DNA from: Zoogloeaceae bacterium
Lineage (GTDB): Bacteria > Pseudomonadota > Gammaproteobacteria > Burkholderiales > Rhodocyclaceae
Reading direction: 5' to 3'
NCBI GenBank assembly: GCA_024235635.1
Contig: JACKMA010000004.1
Span: forward strand, 1 to 64,000
Length of the DNA stretch: 64,000 nt
This document shows, piece by piece, positions 52,947 to 61,648 of the stretch. Numbering within the stretch: the first letter of the stretch is position 1; each line of letters starts with the position of its first letter. The position numbers and the translations under genes were made by a program. The notes below the pieces were generated by a model. That model was not told the origin of the DNA, did no database searches, and worked only from the letters and a program-made list of their open reading frames with translations.

Positions 52947-53372
52947 ATGACCACTGCAGCCGCCGAACACCACGCGCACGTCGAGGCATCCGGCGCATCG
53001 CCACGTTCGTTCGGCATCGTCCTCGCCATCGTGTTCGCGCTGATCGCCCTGTTCCCGCTGTTGAAGGGCTCGTCCTGGCATCCCTGGGCCCTGGTGGTGG
53101 CCTGCCTGCTGCTCGCCATCGCGCTGGCCGCGCCAGTGTTGTTGACACGGCCAACCGCCTGGTGGATCGCCTTCGGCGGCCTGCTCTCCCGTCTTGTCGG
53201 TCCGATCGCGCTTGGCATCGTCTTCTACGGCGTATTCGTGCCCTACGGACTGCTGTTGCGCCTGCGCCGCGCGGATCCGATGCGCCGTCGATTCAGGACC
53301 GGGGACGACAGCTACTGGATCGCACGTCCCACCACGCGGGACGACGACAACCGTTTCACCCACCAGTTCTGA
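52947..53372 (+). CDS. SxtJ-family small membrane protein
   Basis: 141-aa protein with hydrophobic segments at about 23-41 (GIVLAIVFALIALFPLLKG), 47-66 (ALVVACLLLAIALAAPVLL) and 71-103 and a basic cytoplasmic end. It matches the SxtJ family by the pattern PVLLTRPTAWWIAFGGLLSR plus the position beside a carbamoyltransferase. Function unknown; the family nearly always sits next to carbamoyltransferase genes. A 114-nt gap with a TAGAAT box precedes it. Confidence 0.85.
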   Translation: MTTAAAEHHAHVEASGASPRSFGIVLAIVFALIALFPLLKGSSWHPWALVVACLLLAIALAAPVLLTRPTAWWIAFGGLLSRLVGPIALGIVFYGVFVPYGLLLRLRRADPMRRRFRTGDDSYWIARPTTRDDDNRFTHQF

Positions 53373-53377
53373 GCACC

Positions 53378-53527
53378 ATGTCCTTTCTACGCGAGTTGCT
53401 GACCTACATCCGGGCACGGCGCAAGTACGTGCTGCTGCCGCTGCTGCTGATCATGGTGCTGCTCGGCGCCCTGCTGGTCCTGTCGAAGGGCTCGGTAATC
53501 GCGCCGTTCATCTACACGCTGTTCTGA
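53378..53527 (+). CDS. DUF5989-type small membrane protein
   Basis: 49-aa protein: basic N-terminus (MSFLRELLTYIRARRKYVLL), one hydrophobic helix (PLLLIMVLLGALLVLSKGS) and the family-typical end APFIYTLF. It lies 5 nt behind the SxtJ-like gene and 6 nt before the carbamoyltransferase, the usual arrangement. Role unknown; probably a membrane partner of the neighbouring enzymes. Confidence 0.88.
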   Translation: MSFLRELLTYIRARRKYVLLPLLLIMVLLGALLVLSKGSVIAPFIYTLF

Positions 53528-53533
53528 TCGGAC

Positions 53534-55363
53534 ATGTTGATCCTCGGGCTCTCGGCCTTCTACCACGACAGTGCCGCCGCCCTGCTGAGGGACGGTGAAT
53601 TGCTCGCGGCCGCCCAGGAGGAACGCTTCAGCCGGCGCAAGCACGACCCGGCATTTCCGCGGCAGGCGATCGAATGGTGCCTGCAAAGCAGCGGCGTGCG
53701 TCCGTCCGAACTCGATCACGTGGTCTACTACGAAAAGCCGTTCCTGAAGTTCGAACGCCTGCTCGAGACCTATCTCGCCTACGCACCCCGGGGGTTTCGG
53801 TCCTTCACAGCGGCGATGCCGGTGTGGTTGCGGGAGAAGCTCTTCCTTCGGCGCATGCTCGACGACGAGTTGCGACAGATCGATGCGAATTGCGACTGGA
53901 ACGGCAAGATGCGCTTCAGCGAGCACCACCTGAGTCATGCCGCCAGCGCATTTTTCCCGTCGCCATTCGATGAAGCTGCGGTGCTGACCCTGGACGGTGT
54001 CGGCGAATGGACCACCTCCTCGCTCGCGGTCGGGAGTGGCAACCAGTTGGAGATCCTGCGGGAGATGCATTTCCCCCACTCCCTCGGGCTGCTCTACTCC
54101 GCCTTCACGTATCACGCCGGCTTCAAGGTCAATAGCGGCGAGTATAAGTTGATGGGCCTCGCGCCATACGGCGATCCACGCTATGCCGATTTGATCCGGG
54201 AGCAACTGATCGACATCAAGGACGACGGCTCCTTTCGCCTGAATCTCGAATACTTCGACTACTGCACCGGCCTGACGATGACCAATGAGGCGTTCGACGG
54301 CCTGTTCGGCGCCGGCCGCCGCAGCCCCGATCAGCCACTGACCCGACTGCAGATGGACATGGCGGCGTCGGTGCAGCAGGTCACCGAAGACGTGCTGCTG
54401 CGCATGACCCGCGAGATCGCACGCAGCACCGGCCAGCGCCGCCTGTGTCTGGCCGGCGGCGTCGCACTGAACTGCGTGGCGAACGGCAGAATCCTGCGTG
54501 ACGGCCACTTCGACAAGATCTGGATCCAGCCGGCGGCCGGCGACGCCGGGGGCGCGGTCGGTGCCGCGCTTGCGCTCCACCACCTCGAGTTGGGAAGACC
54601 CCGGACGGCGGCCTCAGGTGACGGCATGCGGGGCAGCTATCTCGGCCCTGAATACGGCCAGACGGAGGCGGAGTCGAGACTTTGGGCGGCCGGCGCGAAC
54701 TTCGACGTGCTCGACGACGATGCCCTGTTCGCCCGCTGCGCAGATGACATCGCCGCCGGCCTGGCAATCGGCTGGTTTCAAGGGTGCGCCGAGTTCGGCC
54801 CGCGGGCGCTGGGCAATCGCTCGATCATCGCCGACCCACGCTCGCCGAAGATGCAGTCGCAATTGAACCTCAAGGTCAAGTTCCGCGAATCCTTTCGCCC
54901 GTTCGCGCCAGCGATCCTCGAAGAGGACTGTGATCAGTGGTTCGACCTCGCGTCCACCAGTCCGTACATGCTGCTGGTGGCGCCAGTGGCGCAAGCACGA
55001 CGGATCCACCCGCAGGAGACATCGGCGGCGTCCGGGCTGGAGCGGCTCGGCGACATCCGCTCCTCGATTCCGGCGGTGACCCATGTGGACGACTCGGCCC
55101 GGGTCCAGACCGTGAGTCGCGACACCAACCCGCGCTTTTACCGACTGATCGAGGCATTCAAGGCGCGTACCGGCTGCCCGCTGGTGATCAATACCAGCTT
55201 CAACGTCCGCGGCGAACCACCGGTACTGACCCCCGAGGATGCATTCGCCTGCTTCATGGGCACCGACCTGGACCGACTCGTCGTCGGCAATTGCTACCTC
55301 GAGAAGTCGGCCCAGCCGGCCGGGCTGTTGCGCCGGACCAGCGATGACTTCGAGGACGACTGA
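53534..55363 (+). CDS. carbamoyltransferase (NodU/CmcH family)
   Basis: 609-aa enzyme that makes O-carbamoyl groups from carbamoyl phosphate and ATP via carbamoyl-AMP. The N-terminal Kae1-like domain has ILGLSAFYHDSAAALLRDGE, QEERFSRRKHD, HHLSHAASAFFPSPF and LTLDGVGEW; LCLAGGVALNCVANGRIL follows. The C-terminal YrdC-like domain shows GPRALGNRSIIADPRSPKM and KFRESFRPFAPAIL. All typical residues seem present. In this cluster it most likely carbamoylates a sugar of the exported glycan. Confidence 0.93.
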   Translation: MLILGLSAFYHDSAAALLRDGELLAAAQEERFSRRKHDPAFPRQAIEWCLQSSGVRPSELDHVVYYEKPFLKFERLLETYLAYAPRGFRSFTAAMPVWLREKLFLRRMLDDELRQIDANCDWNGKMRFSEHHLSHAASAFFPSPFDEAAVLTLDGVGEWTTSSLAVGSGNQLEILREMHFPHSLGLLYSAFTYHAGFKVNSGEYKLMGLAPYGDPRYADLIREQLIDIKDDGSFRLNLEYFDYCTGLTMTNEAFDGLFGAGRRSPDQPLTRLQMDMAASVQQVTEDVLLRMTREIARSTGQRRLCLAGGVALNCVANGRILRDGHFDKIWIQPAAGDAGGAVGAALALHHLELGRPRTAASGDGMRGSYLGPEYGQTEAESRLWAAGANFDVLDDDALFARCADDIAAGLAIGWFQGCAEFGPRALGNRSIIADPRSPKMQSQLNLKVKFRESFRPFAPAILEEDCDQWFDLASTSPYMLLVAPVAQARRIHPQETSAASGLERLGDIRSSIPAVTHVDDSARVQTVSRDTNPRFYRLIEAFKARTGCPLVINTSFNVRGEPPVLTPEDAFACFMGTDLDRLVVGNCYLEKSAQPAGLLRRTSDDFEDD

Positions 55364-55367
55364 AGGC

Positions 55368-56585
55368 ATGGCGGACACGGCGATGAGGACTTCGCTCACG
55401 GTCAGGCTGGCAGCCTGGCTCGGTCTCGCGGCTCTGACCCTGGCGCTGCTCGAGATCGCCGCCCGGATCGTCTTTCCGCTGGTCGAAGCACCCGGCTTCA
55501 ACCGCGCGAATTATTCACCGCAACTGGTCTCCGGGCCCTTGCTCAAGAGTTCGCTCGCCCACGCCCATTTCATCGTCGAATCGGCACCGGACGGCGCACG
55601 CTCGGACCATCGCCTCAATCTCTATGGCTTTCGCGATCGCGAATGGTCACTCGACCACGGCGAACTGAGGCGGGTGCTGGTGCTGGGCGACAGCATGATC
55701 GAGGGATTTCTGGCGACGCCGGAGCAGACCATCCCGGCCGTCCTGCAGCAGATGTCCCGTGCGGACAGTCGCGCCGAGGAGTATCTGAATCTCGGGGTCG
55801 GCGGCGCCGGGCTGCGCGAATACGTGCGGCTGTTGCAGGACGCGGTGAGCTTGTTCGAACCCGACCGGGTGGTGCTGGTGATGCACGCCAACGACTTGCT
55901 CGGCGACCCGCGATTCGACACCTCGATGGTGGCGGCGCAACCCGGATTTCCGCAGCACCCCGGCCTTCGCCCGCGATTGCTGGAAGTGCTCACGGCAATC
56001 GTCGAGGCGCGCCCGGTGCCGCGCAGTTGGTATCAGCCGCCGTTTCCATTCTTTGCGGCAGTACCGGATCCAAGCAATCCGTGGACCGGCCAGGGGCACA
56101 AGTTCGAGAAGTTCGTCGCCCCGGAGATCGCAGAGGCGATGCGCCAGGGGCGATTCAACCCGTTCAACGTCTCCGAGGTGCAGAACTACGAGCGCTATCT
56201 GCGCCAGCCGGTCACGATCGGACCGTGGCTCGAATTCATGCGTGACTTCGTTCGGGCTCGGGGGATCGCGCTGGAACTCGCCTACATTCCGCAGCCGGCT
56301 CAGGTCAGCGACGCCTACATGCCCTACAAGCAACGTTATTGCCCGCCGGGCATACCATCACTGATGGGCGACCAATACCAGCAAGGTGCGCGCACAGTTG
56401 CCACCGAGGCGCGCAGGCTTGGCATCGACTTCGTCGACATGACCGACGCGTTCCGCCAGCACGAGGCCGAGGGTATTCGCCTGTACTGGAACTATGACGA
56501 ACATCTGAACGGCACGGGTTATCAACTGGCCGCTCGCCTGATCTACCAGGCCACCAGGGGTTCGTCCGGAGGGTCGGTCGAATGA
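55368..56585 (+). CDS. SGNH/GDSL-type hydrolase, membrane-anchored
   Basis: 405-aa protein with an N-terminal membrane anchor (LAAWLGLAALTLALLEIAAR). The catalytic Ser lies in RVLVLGDSMIEGFLATPE (block I) and the Asp-x-x-His-like end in YWNYDEHLNGTGYQLAAR. Block III Asn is in VMHANDLLGD. Esterases or acyl-processing enzymes of this group often act on glycans; the acyltransferases upstream make an acyl sugar ester a plausible substrate. Its stop overlaps the next ATG (ATGA). Confidence 0.85.
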   Translation: MADTAMRTSLTVRLAAWLGLAALTLALLEIAARIVFPLVEAPGFNRANYSPQLVSGPLLKSSLAHAHFIVESAPDGARSDHRLNLYGFRDREWSLDHGELRRVLVLGDSMIEGFLATPEQTIPAVLQQMSRADSRAEEYLNLGVGGAGLREYVRLLQDAVSLFEPDRVVLVMHANDLLGDPRFDTSMVAAQPGFPQHPGLRPRLLEVLTAIVEARPVPRSWYQPPFPFFAAVPDPSNPWTGQGHKFEKFVAPEIAEAMRQGRFNPFNVSEVQNYERYLRQPVTIGPWLEFMRDFVRARGIALELAYIPQPAQVSDAYMPYKQRYCPPGIPSLMGDQYQQGARTVATEARRLGIDFVDMTDAFRQHEAEGIRLYWNYDEHLNGTGYQLAARLIYQATRGSSGGSVE

Positions 56586-57646
56586 GTGCGGGGATCGGCA
56601 GTCTGTTGAAATCGCAACTCGACATCTTCGTCAATCCGGCAACCGGGGCCGCGCTGCGGCTCGACGGCGAAGAGCTCGTCGACGTCGACGGCGGCTTGCG
56701 CTTTCCGGCCCCGGACGGCATCCCCAACCTCTACGTGGAAACGGACGCGCCGACCGCCACCGGATTCTCTGTAAATCAGGTATCAGACACCGTCAAGAGC
56801 TTCTACGAGGAAACGCCGTTTCCGAACTACGACGACGTCGACAGCCGGCAAAGCCTCACCGAAAAGGCCGGTCGCGGCCACTACGCGCGCGCCCTCGACG
56901 AACAGTTGCCCCCCGGTTCATTGATCTGGGAGGCCGGCTGCGGCACCGGGCAGCTCAGCAACTTTCTCGGCATGTCATGGCGCCGCAGCGTGATCGGTGG
57001 TGACCTCTGCCGCAATTCGCTGCGCCTGGCCAAGGACTTCGCCGAGCGCAACGTGATCCGCAACGTCGGCTTCGTCCAGCTCAATCTGTTCAACCCGCCG
57101 TTTCGCAATGAGGTCTTCGACGTCGTGATCTCTAACGGGGTATTGCATCACACGGCAGACTGCGAACTGGCGTTTCGTTCGATCCTGGCCAAGCTCAAGC
57201 CCGGCGGGCACATCCTGATCGGCCTCTACAACCGCTACGGGCGGCTGCCGACGCTGTGGAAGCGGCGCCTGTTCGATCTGATCGGTCGGCCGCACCACCT
57301 CCTCGACCGCCGCCTGCGCAATCCGGATATGAATGCCGCACGCGTACGTGCCTGGTACATGGATCAGTACCGCCACCCGCACGAGACCCGGCACTCGATG
57401 GACGAGGTGCTGCAGTGGTTCGACCGCCACGGCGTCGAATTCGTAAACGGCATTCCGCGGCTGGACGGCCGCCCCTTCGCGCCCAAGGCTCCTCTGTTCG
57501 AGCCGCAGTCGCCGGGCAGCACGATCGACCGGGTGGCGACGCAACTCGAAATGCTGTTGGCCGGCGGGCAGGACGGTGGGCTATTCATCATGATCGGTCG
57601 CAAGAAGGCGGCCACGACGCGGCCGCCGACGGTCCAGGATAAATGA
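56582..57646 (+). CDS. class I SAM methyltransferase with Trm112-like N-terminus
   Basis: 354-aa protein. The N-terminal 50 residues look like a Trm112-type segment (LDIFVNPATGAALRLDGEEL; PDGIPNLYVE) without the zinc cysteines. The methyltransferase fold has motif I LIWEAGCGTGQLSNFLGMSW (about 114-133) and FDVVISNGVLHHTADCELAF. Substrate is unknown; context suggests sugar or polymer-end methylation. It overlaps its neighbours on both sides by 4 nt. Confidence 0.88.
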   Translation: MSAGIGSLLKSQLDIFVNPATGAALRLDGEELVDVDGGLRFPAPDGIPNLYVETDAPTATGFSVNQVSDTVKSFYEETPFPNYDDVDSRQSLTEKAGRGHYARALDEQLPPGSLIWEAGCGTGQLSNFLGMSWRRSVIGGDLCRNSLRLAKDFAERNVIRNVGFVQLNLFNPPFRNEVFDVVISNGVLHHTADCELAFRSILAKLKPGGHILIGLYNRYGRLPTLWKRRLFDLIGRPHHLLDRRLRNPDMNAARVRAWYMDQYRHPHETRHSMDEVLQWFDRHGVEFVNGIPRLDGRPFAPKAPLFEPQSPGSTIDRVATQLEMLLAGGQDGGLFIMIGRKKAATTRPPTVQDK

Positions 57647-58566
57647 GCGATTCGACCCACACCCCTGGCGCAGGCGACACGCCCGAGCTGGCATTTACCG
57701 GGGAGCGATTCATCCCCGGCTGCCAGGGCGAGATCGTCTATGAGCACTGGCACCGCTATCTGCTGGCCGCCGAGCACGTCACCGGCCGCCGGGTGCTCGA
57801 CATCGCCTGCGGCGAAGGCTACGGCAGCGCGATGCTGGCGCGCACGGCAGCCGACGTCACCGGCATCGACATTTCGGCAGAAGCAGTGGCCCATGCCGGC
57901 AGGCGCTACGGTGATTTCGGGAATCTTCGCTACCTGCAGGCGAGCTGCGACCGCATTCCGCTTGCGGACGCCTGCTGCGACGTCGTGGTCACCTTCGAGA
58001 CGATCGAGCACATTCATACCCAGCAGGCCTTCGTCGAAGAGATTGCCCGGGTACTGGCCCCCGGCGGCATGCTGGTGATGTCTTCGCCCAACCGCGACGA
58101 ATACTCGACGGTGCTCGGCCACCAGAATGAATTTCATGTCCGCGAACTCGATGGGCCCGAACTGCGCGAGCTGTTGCATCCCCATTTTCCCGCACAGCGC
58201 TGGTTCGCCCAGCGCCCTTGTTTCCATTCGCTGGTCTGGCCCCTCGACCAGGACACCGACGACAGCCGGATGATGGCCGTAGATGGCGCCAGGGACGAAC
58301 CGGAACCACTCTATTACCTGGTCTTTTGCGGGCGAAGCGAAGAAGACGTGTCGGCTGTGGGGTCGACCCTGAGCCTGGTCGCCGACGCCGATCGTTCGGT
58401 CTATCGCGAATGGAGTCGGACTTACGCCGAGAACCGGCGGCTGCACGAACGCAACCGCGAGTTGCGCGAACAGCTTGCACGGGCCAAGGTCACGGACGCC
58501 GCGGCGCCGACGCGCCCGTCCGGCTCACCGCTGGCGCGCCTCCTGAGGCGTTGGCTTGGGGGCTGA
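57643..58566 (+). CDS. class I SAM methyltransferase
   Basis: 307-aa protein with motif I VLDIACGEGYGSAMLARTAA (about 50-69), VTGIDISAEAV and DVVVTFETIEHIHTQQAFVE. The segment LAFTGERFIPGCQGEIVYEH before motif I is common in glycan-cluster methyltransferases. A short charged helix closes the protein (YAENRRLHERNRELREQLAR). The final 42 nt overlap the convergent ATPase gene. Confidence 0.9.
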   Translation: MSDSTHTPGAGDTPELAFTGERFIPGCQGEIVYEHWHRYLLAAEHVTGRRVLDIACGEGYGSAMLARTAADVTGIDISAEAVAHAGRRYGDFGNLRYLQASCDRIPLADACCDVVVTFETIEHIHTQQAFVEEIARVLAPGGMLVMSSPNRDEYSTVLGHQNEFHVRELDGPELRELLHPHFPAQRWFAQRPCFHSLVWPLDQDTDDSRMMAVDGARDEPEPLYYLVFCGRSEEDVSAVGSTLSLVADADRSVYREWSRTYAENRRLHERNRELREQLARAKVTDAAAPTRPSGSPLARLLRRWLGG

Positions 58567-59787
58567 CGATTCCGCAGCACCGTCCGCAGCCGGCGCGAGC
58601 CAGCGATGCTGCAGGCGGCAGGATCCGAGCTCCCGCGTTGCGCCTGTCACCTCCAGCTTACGGATGACGTCGTCGAAGTGCCGAACCGCTTCCGGGTCCA
58701 TCGCATGGGCGCGGATCTCATAGCGCCCGGGAAGCAGCTCGAGCGGCCCAAAGGCGATGCGAAATGCGAATTCGCTATTGCCGCAGGGCTGCAGAGGATG
58801 GCTCTCCATGTCCGAAGACAGACCGTAGATCGCCGCGCCGCCGATTCGCACGCAGCCGATCGCGACCACCGGCATCCGCCCATCGGGCGAAAATATTCGG
58901 CCCGAGACCACCAGTTCGCCCCCCATCGGCACCTCGACCGGCTCGTCCACGTCGAGACCATTCAAGGCCAGCGCGGTCGTCGCATAGGTCGCCGAGGGCC
59001 CGCCAACTCGCTTGGATGCCGCTGCGGGTTTGTCGGCAGCGCGCTCGTCGTGCCAGCCGAGATAGTCCTTGGTCACCTGCATGGCGTCGCCATAGGCGCG
59101 AAGCCGGCCACCATGGATCCAGGCGGCCTTGTGGCAAAGCTTCTGGATCTGAAACATGCTGTGGGCGCACAGCAGGATGGTTCCACCGTCATCGAGGAAT
59201 CGACGCATCCAGGCGACGCACTTGCGCTGGAAGGATTCGTCGCCGACCGCCAGCACTTCGTCGGTGATCAGCAAGTCCGGGCGAACCACGGTGGCGACTG
59301 CGAAGCCGAGCCGGACGACCATGCCCGACGAATAATGCTTGATCGGCTGGTCTATGTGCTCGCCGATGTCGGCAAAGGCCAGTATCGAGTCCATTTTGTC
59401 GCGGGTCTCGCGCTCGGACAGGCCGAGCAGCGCGGTGGCGAGATGGACGTTCTGTCGTCCGGTGTATTGCGGGTGAAAACCGGCCCCCAGCTCGAGCAAG
59501 GCACTGATCCGGCCATGGACATGAATGCTGCCGGCACTGGGCTTGACGACGCCGGCTATGGCCTTCAGCAGCGTCGATTTTCCCGCGCCGTTGACGCCGA
59601 CCAGGCCGAGCGATTCGCCGCGGCGGACTTCGAGATTGATATCGTCCAGCGCATTGAAATGTCGTGGCGGACAGCGCCCGGAGAGCAAAGCGACCAGGGT
59701 CTGGAAGCGCTCGCGCGGCGTCGAGGCGATGGGATAGATCTTCGACAGATGTTCGATCCGAATCAGCGGTCCAGCTTGTTCGGGCAT
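58525..59787 (-). CDS. polysaccharide ABC exporter ATPase, Wzt-like with C-terminal domain
   Basis: 420-aa ATP-binding protein. Start at ATG 59787. Walker A GLVGVNGAGKSTLLKAIAG (61-79), signature YSSGMVVRLGFAVA (about 153-166) and Walker B LLITDEVLAVGD. After residue 245 there is an extension of about 175 residues with beta character (FNGL-type ALNGLDVDEPVEVPMGGELV; SPDGRMPVVAIGCVRIGGAA) like the glycan-binding C-terminal domain of O-antigen Wzt. That domain recognises the modified polymer end. It lies 7 nt downstream of the permease gene. Confidence 0.93.
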   Translation of the reverse strand: MPEQAGPLIRIEHLSKIYPIASTPRERFQTLVALLSGRCPPRHFNALDDINLEVRRGESLGLVGVNGAGKSTLLKAIAGVVKPSAGSIHVHGRISALLELGAGFHPQYTGRQNVHLATALLGLSERETRDKMDSILAFADIGEHIDQPIKHYSSGMVVRLGFAVATVVRPDLLITDEVLAVGDESFQRKCVAWMRRFLDDGGTILLCAHSMFQIQKLCHKAAWIHGGRLRAYGDAMQVTKDYLGWHDERAADKPAAASKRVGGPSATYATTALALNGLDVDEPVEVPMGGELVVSGRIFSPDGRMPVVAIGCVRIGGAAIYGLSSDMESHPLQPCGNSEFAFRIAFGPLELLPGRYEIRAHAMDPEAVRHFDDVIRKLEVTGATRELGSCRLQHRWLAPAADGAAESSAPKPTPQEARQR

Positions 59788-59794
59788 CGCGGAA

Positions 59795-60583
59795 TCAGGC
59801 AAAGTCTTCAAAATGGGGTGACAGGCGATTGAACATGCGCTTGCAGGCCCAGGCCAGCACGAGGGCACCGAGCAGAGCGACGAGCAGGTGGCCGGAGTTG
59901 TCGAAGCGGCCTTGCAGCAAGCCCTGACGCATCGGGTCGAGTATGTGGGCCAAGGGATTGAGTTGCATCACCCACGAGACGGATTCCGGGACCCGGCTCA
60001 TCGGATAGAGGATCGGCGTGCCATAGAACAGCACCATCAGCGTAGGCGTCAGGATGTGCTCGACATCCTTCAGGAATACCTGCAGCGGCGCGGTGACGAA
60101 GGCCAGCCCGCAGGACAGCGCGAACAGGGTCAACCAGGCGGCCAGCATGAGCGGCAGCGCTGCCAGGTGCAGGGTCTCGCCAGTTAGAGCGAGTCCAACC
60201 AGGACGACGACATAACCGAACAGATGGAGCACGAAGGTCGCACCGACCGCGGCATAGACCAACAACTCGTGCGGAAAGGCAACCTTCTTGATCAGGCTGG
60301 CATTGCCCGCGATGGCCTGGGTGCCGCGTTGCAGGCCTTCCGAAAAGGCCATCCACGGCCACAGCACCGACGCGACGAAGACGACGAAACTGTGCTGTTC
60401 CAGCTCCGGAAAGCGTACGCCGAAGATGACACGGAACACGAAACTGTAGATCGCCAGCAACAACAGGGGCTGGACCAATGCCCAGAGACCGCCGCCGAGA
60501 CTGCCGACGTAGCGGTTGCTGAGTTCCCTGCGAACGATCGACGCGAACAGGCGGCGGTGCGGCCAAAGACCGACGGGCCTCAT
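59795..60583 (-). CDS. polysaccharide ABC exporter permease, Wzm-like
   Basis: 262-aa ABC-2 type permease with six membrane helices. Start at ATG 60583 (first residues RPVGLWPHRRLFASIVRREL); longer frames are Arg-rich and rejected. Typical: RYVGSLGGGLWALVQPLLLL, VFRVIFGVRFPELEQHSFVV, FLKDVEHILTPTLMVLFYGT, PLAHILDPMRQGLLQG. With the ATPase it exports a lipid-linked glycan across the inner membrane. Confidence 0.93.
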   Translation of the reverse strand: MRPVGLWPHRRLFASIVRRELSNRYVGSLGGGLWALVQPLLLLAIYSFVFRVIFGVRFPELEQHSFVVFVASVLWPWMAFSEGLQRGTQAIAGNASLIKKVAFPHELLVYAAVGATFVLHLFGYVVVLVGLALTGETLHLAALPLMLAAWLTLFALSCGLAFVTAPLQVFLKDVEHILTPTLMVLFYGTPILYPMSRVPESVSWVMQLNPLAHILDPMRQGLLQGRFDNSGHLLVALLGALVLAWACKRMFNRLSPHFEDFA

Positions 60584-60644
60584 CACGCGTTCGGCATGGC
60601 CGATCCGACGCCGGCGGCTTGCAGCGCCGGCGACCCGACGGCGC

Positions 60645-61535
60645 TCATCGTCCCGCCGCCTCCTCTCGCAGGATCTCCTTGAGGCGCTCGAGGTCGACCG
60701 ACGTCTTCTCCCGGTCGACGATCGGCAATGCGATCTCCGCGCGGACCTGGCCACGCATACGACGATAGATCGATTCGGCGAGAGGATCCTGGATTTCTTC
60801 GAACGGCCGCACGTAGGCATCCTTGTGCTCGACCAGCTGGATGATGTGGTAGCCGAAACCGGTTTCGACGACCTTGGACAGTTCGCCGGGCGTCTTCAGC
60901 TTGAAGGCGGCGCGATCGAAGGGGCGAACCATCTTCTTGCGCGGGAAGAAACCGAGATCTCCGCCCTTTTCCGCATTGGTCGGATCTTCCGAGTACGCCT
61001 TCGCCAGTTCCTCGAAGGATTCGCCATTCTCGGCGCGCGTGAGCAGACCTTCTGCGATTTCGCGCGCCTGCTCGCGGGAGCGTTCGGCGTTGGGCCGTAT
61101 CAGGATATGCCGAACGCGGATCTGTTCGGGCACCGTGTATCGGTCGGGGTTCGCGCGATACTCGTCGCGAGCCAGCGCGACGGCGCCGGCGCGATCGATC
61201 TTGGCGTCTTCGGCGCGCTCCATGTAGGCGTCGTAGAGAACCTTGTCGACGGCATTCTGGACACGCTGGCGGACCAGCGGATCTTTGTCGAGCCCATCCC
61301 CACGGGCACGTGCGGCGAGCACGCTGCGCAGTATCAAATCATTGACGAACAGTTCGATGCTGGGCGAATCCGGCAGGTTCTTGAGCTTGTCCAGATCCCA
61401 ATTCGAGACCTCGGCCCGGATCGAATCGGCACCGACCGAAGCTTCGGGGCCATTGATGACGGCTTCGTCCGCCGCCGGGGCAAGACCGGAAAACAGGGCG
61501 CCAGCCAACATGGCGACGATTGATAGGTTTCGCAT
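60645..61535 (-). CDS. periplasmic parvulin-type peptidyl-prolyl isomerase
   Basis: 296-aa exported isomerase. Signal peptide SIVAMLAGALFSGLAPAADE; a helical N-terminal part; a PpiC-type domain at about 137-232 (IRVRHILIRPNAERSREQAR, GGDLGFFPRKKMVRPFDRAA, VVETGFGYHIIQLVE); and a short helical C-terminus. PpiD/SurA-like proteins of this kind help fold outer-membrane or exported proteins. It lies next to a gene for a large exported protein. Confidence 0.92.
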   Translation of the reverse strand: MRNLSIVAMLAGALFSGLAPAADEAVINGPEASVGADSIRAEVSNWDLDKLKNLPDSPSIELFVNDLILRSVLAARARGDGLDKDPLVRQRVQNAVDKVLYDAYMERAEDAKIDRAGAVALARDEYRANPDRYTVPEQIRVRHILIRPNAERSREQAREIAEGLLTRAENGESFEELAKAYSEDPTNAEKGGDLGFFPRKKMVRPFDRAAFKLKTPGELSKVVETGFGYHIIQLVEHKDAYVRPFEEIQDPLAESIYRRMRGQVRAEIALPIVDREKTSVDLERLKEILREEAAGR

Positions 61536-61576
61536 GTATCGCTGTCTGTACTGGAATTTCGGGGGACTAGAAACGA

Positions 61577-61612
61577 AAAAACAGAGGCGGGCAAGCCCGC
61601 CTCTGTATCGAC
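61577..61612 (-). terminator. strong rho-independent terminator of the 555-aa protein gene
   Basis: ACAGAGGCGGGC (61581-61592) and GCCCGCCTCTGT (61595-61606) form a perfect 12-bp stem. On the minus strand it is followed by TTTTTT, so it ends the transcript of the exported protein gene that stops at 61649. Confidence 0.95.
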
Positions 61613-61616
61613 CTCT

Positions 61617-61639
61617 AAGCCTTCATCAAATGAAGGCTT
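61617..61639. repeat. 10-bp inverted repeat just after the exported protein gene
   Basis: AAGCCTTCAT (61617-61626) and ATGAAGGCTT (61630-61639) pair perfectly around a 3-nt loop. It lies between the stop codon at 61649 and the terminator stem, so the mRNA would end in two consecutive hairpins. Confidence 0.8.
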
Positions 61640-61648
61640 GCGCTCCTG

